From Adiantum capillus-veneris (Eukaryota > Streptophyta > Polypodiopsida > Polypodiales > Pteridaceae): a DNA stretch of 62,000 nucleotides. The notes under the pieces are model-generated. The model searched no databases. It was not told the origin of the DNA and worked only from the letters and a program-made list of their open reading frames with translations. Where the stretch lies: the NCBI GenBank assembly GCA_014529385.2, contig CM043968.1, forward strand, positions 128,501,018 to 128,563,017, in the 5' to 3' direction. Position numbers and translations under genes: made by a program. This document shows, piece after piece, positions 59,597 to 62,000 of the stretch (position 1 is the first letter of the stretch; each line of letters begins with the position of its first letter).

Positions 59597-62000
59597 CTAG
59601 AAACGTCGAAGCTTTTCAGCTCTGAGGGCTTTGGTAAAGATATCCACTATCTGCTCCTCTGTGCTGACGTAGACCAAGTCGATGTCGCCCGCCAACACTC
59701 GCTCTCGAACGTAGTGGTAATGGACCTCTATGTGTTTGGTCTTGGCATGGAACATTGGGCTCCTAGCCAACTGCATGCTGCTGAGGTTGTCACAATGGAT
59801 GAAAATATGATGGTCCACCTGCACTCCCAAGTCCTCAAGTAATGTGCGTAGCCAAGCTACCTCGCACGCCGCAACTGTTGCACCTCTGTACTCGGCCTCT
59901 GTGCTCGATAAAGCAACCGTCGGCTACTTTTTGCTGCTCCAAGTAATAGCAGCACTCCCAAAAGAGAACATGAAGCCACTCGTAGATCTCTTATCAACAA
60001 TGCTACCTGCCCAATCTGCATCTGTATACCCATACAATGCTAATGATGCATCTGCTGCATAGAACAATGTGTAGTCAAGAGTACCTTGCACATACCTAAG
60101 TGTGCATCGTACTCCATCCAAATGTGGCTTCCTCGGAAGCTGCATGAACTGACTCTCCAAGCCTACTGTGTAGCTCAAGTCTGGCCGCGTGATAGTCAAG
60201 TAGATTAGACTACCCACAATCTTCCTGTACATGTTGACATCCTCAACAACATCACCCTTCTCTGCACTCAGCTTTGCATTCACATCCAAGGGAATAGAAA
60301 TTGGCTTACAATCAGCCATACCATACTTTGACAACATGTCCAAAGCATACTGTCTCTATGATAGCCATACACCCTCTGGAGTCCTGATCACCTCAATGCC
60401 AAGAAAGTAGCGCAACTCGCCTAAATCTTTCATTTCAAACTCCTATTTGAGAAGACCCTTCACATGGTCAATCTCCATAGCATTGTCACCAACAATAATA
60501 AGGTCATCTACATATATGGTAATGACCACAATCCCCACATCACTCTCACGTACATACAGTGAATGATCAGCATGAGCTCTCCTAAAACCAATACTGACAA
60601 GATACTTGGCAATCCTGTCATACCATGCTCTAGAGCCCTGCTTCAAACCATACAAAGCTTTGAGAAGTCTGCATACATAATCTGGGTAACCTGGATCGAC
60701 ATAACCAGGTGGCTGATCCATATACACTTCCTCTTGCAACTCACCATTCAAGAAGGCATTCTTTACATCCATTTGATGCATAATCCATCCTCTAGATGCA
60801 GCCACTGCTATGACAGCTCTCACAGTCGTCATCTTTGCCACTGGAGCAAAGGTCTCCTCATAGTCTATGCCATACGTCTGTGCATAACCGTTTGCGACCA
60901 GCCTTGCCTTGTGACGCTCAATGTTACCATCAGCCTTATGCTTGGTTTTATACACCCATTTACAGCCAATAGCTTTCTTGCCACTTGGCAATGGCACCAA
61001 CTCCCATGTGTCGTTTGCTTCCAATGCAGCCATCTCTTCATTCATTGCATCATCCCAATGCACATTTCCAATTGCATCCTCAAAACATGTGGGCTCCACA
61101 TCCTGTATCACCTTAGCCATGTAGGCTTGGTGATGCACTAGATACCCATCATAAGTCAATTTTTGAACTGGATTTCTGACTCTATTAGATCTGCGTGGTC
61201 CTGGGTCACTCCTTTGCCCTCTAGCATCTTCTTGTACTTTCCTTACACCAGGTGTCCTGACAGCCGGAATTCCAAATTCCTCATCAAGACTTTGTTCAGA
61301 ACCATCTGAATCCATGTCTACATGTGAAAAACCCGATGATGCATCAGCCATAAAGGGAGGTTCATCAACCTTTTCCTTTCCTTTTCGTGATACATTCCCT
61401 GTACCTATTGGTGGAGTAACCTGCGTACGTAGTCTACCATTCCATGGTTTCTCAACAGAGCCACGAGAAGAGGACTCTTGTGGTCCACTCAAAACCTGTG
61501 ACTGTGGCCTCACATTTTGTACAACCACATCATCTTTTACATCAACCCCAATAGTGCCATGTGCATTACTGTACCAGCTACTCATCTCATCAAAGACTAC
61601 ATCTCTGCTCACTCGTAATTCTTGTGTAGTAGGATTGGAGCACCTGTACCCCTTTTGTTCAAGGGAATATCCCACAAGAATACATTTCTCTGCTTTAGGA
61701 TCCAATTTCCTACGCAACTCATCTGGTACATGCACGTAAGCTATGCAGCCAAACACTTTCAAATGTGCCAAATCAGGCTTTGTACCTGTAAACTTTTCCT
61801 CAGGTGTTACATCATGCACCGCAGCTGTAGGTGTCATGTTCATAATGTACACAGCTATATTTACGGCTTCAGCCCAGAAATGATGAGGCATGTTCTTCTC
61901 ATTCATCAATGCACGTGCAACCTCTGCAATGTGCCTGTTTTTCCTTTCTGCGACCCCATTCTGTTGTGGAGTATATCTGCATGTAAACTGCCTGCGTATA
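59597..62000 (-). pseudogene. copia4: integrase end, RT and RNase H, three stop codons
   Basis: From the window edge the minus strand reads YTPQQNGVAERKNRHIAEVA (catalytic Glu block of copia integrase), then NMPHHFWAEAVNIAVYIMN and KVFGCIAYVHVP (to about 61720). A variable P/S-rich stretch follows. RT: WELVPLPSGKKAIGCKWVYK, YGIDYEETFAPVAKMTTVRA, MDVKNAFLNGELQEEVYMDQ, ALYGLKQGSRAWYDRIAKYL and T-I-Y-V-D-D-L-I-I-V-G. RNase H: YTDADWAGSIVDKRSTSGFM, AEYRGA, IHCDNLSSMQLARSPMFHAK, EEQIVDIFTKALRAEKLRRF. The frame is broken only by TAG codons at 60443-60445, 60356-60358 and 59924-59926 (plus-strand CTA), each where relatives have Gln. Otherwise it looks recently active. Confidence 0.95.

Larger units (their letters stand above)
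59234..62000 (-). mobile_element. copia4, nested in copia3 (runs off the window)
   Basis: The 3' LTR (59234-59555), polypurine tract and pol lie in minus-strand order, ending inside the copia3 RT. The plus-strand bases CTGGA at 59229-59233 would be one copy of the 5-bp target duplication; the other is past the window edge. Confidence 0.9.

Overview
The window looks like repeat-dense nuclear DNA from a land plant with a large genome. The reasons are Ty1/copia and Ty3/gypsy remnants with plant-type primer sites, a Helitron-like fragment, a CACTA-like DNA transposon, a pentatricopeptide-repeat (PPR) gene fragment and very long (GT)n and (CT)n microsatellites. The exact lineage (fern, bryophyte, gymnosperm or other) cannot be fixed from the sequence. 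I see no intact host gene. Almost everything recognisable is transposon-derived, and most of it is broken by stops, frameshifts and later insertions.

Layout. 1-4.8 kb: unrecognised sequence with a decayed gypsy integrase patch (3.19-3.41 kb). 4.8-12.1 kb: a minus-strand LTR retrotransposon with ~1 kb LTRs, a tRNA-Asp primer site and a polypurine tract but no coding capacity (a LARD-type non-autonomous element). 12.1-16.3 kb: a plus-strand gypsy pol pseudogene ('gypsy1') with an extra region after integrase. 17-20 kb: a 144-bp (GT)n tract, nested tandem repeats and a candidate promoter. 20.7-23.4 kb: a minus-strand reverse transcriptase of a different, probably Penelope-like, lineage. 23.4-26.5 kb: a minus-strand gypsy pol ('gypsy3'), sister to gypsy1. 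27.3-29.1 kb: an unknown minus-strand pseudogene. 29.7-30.1 kb: the PPR fragment. 31.3-33.9 kb: a 5'-truncated copia with a 229-bp 3' LTR, inserted in a gypsy gag (33.9-34.5 kb). 34.5-35.5 kb: a Helitron-like remnant. 35.5-41.9 kb: two copies (A, B) of a ~1.9 kb repeat around a small copia-type non-autonomous LTR element. 42.1-43.7 kb: an unknown coiled-coil pseudogene. 45.1-56 kb: a large plus-strand gypsy element ('gypsy2'): gag with zinc knuckles, protease, RT, RNase H, integrase and a post-integrase ORF split by a CACTA-like insertion. 58.0-62.0 kb: two nested minus-strand copia elements; the outer-edge one is nearly intact.

The most interesting signal is that gypsy1 and gypsy2, which are clearly diverged, both continue past the integrase GPY/F module into the same extra region: a charged linker, a second retropepsin-like domain, then a tail with recurring W-(V/I)-P-K motifs. 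This is outside the canonical PR-RT-RH-IN order. Insertion order can be partly read: the CACTA-like element jumped into the gypsy2 post-integrase ORF; copia4 jumped into copia3; copia2 jumped into a gypsy gag.
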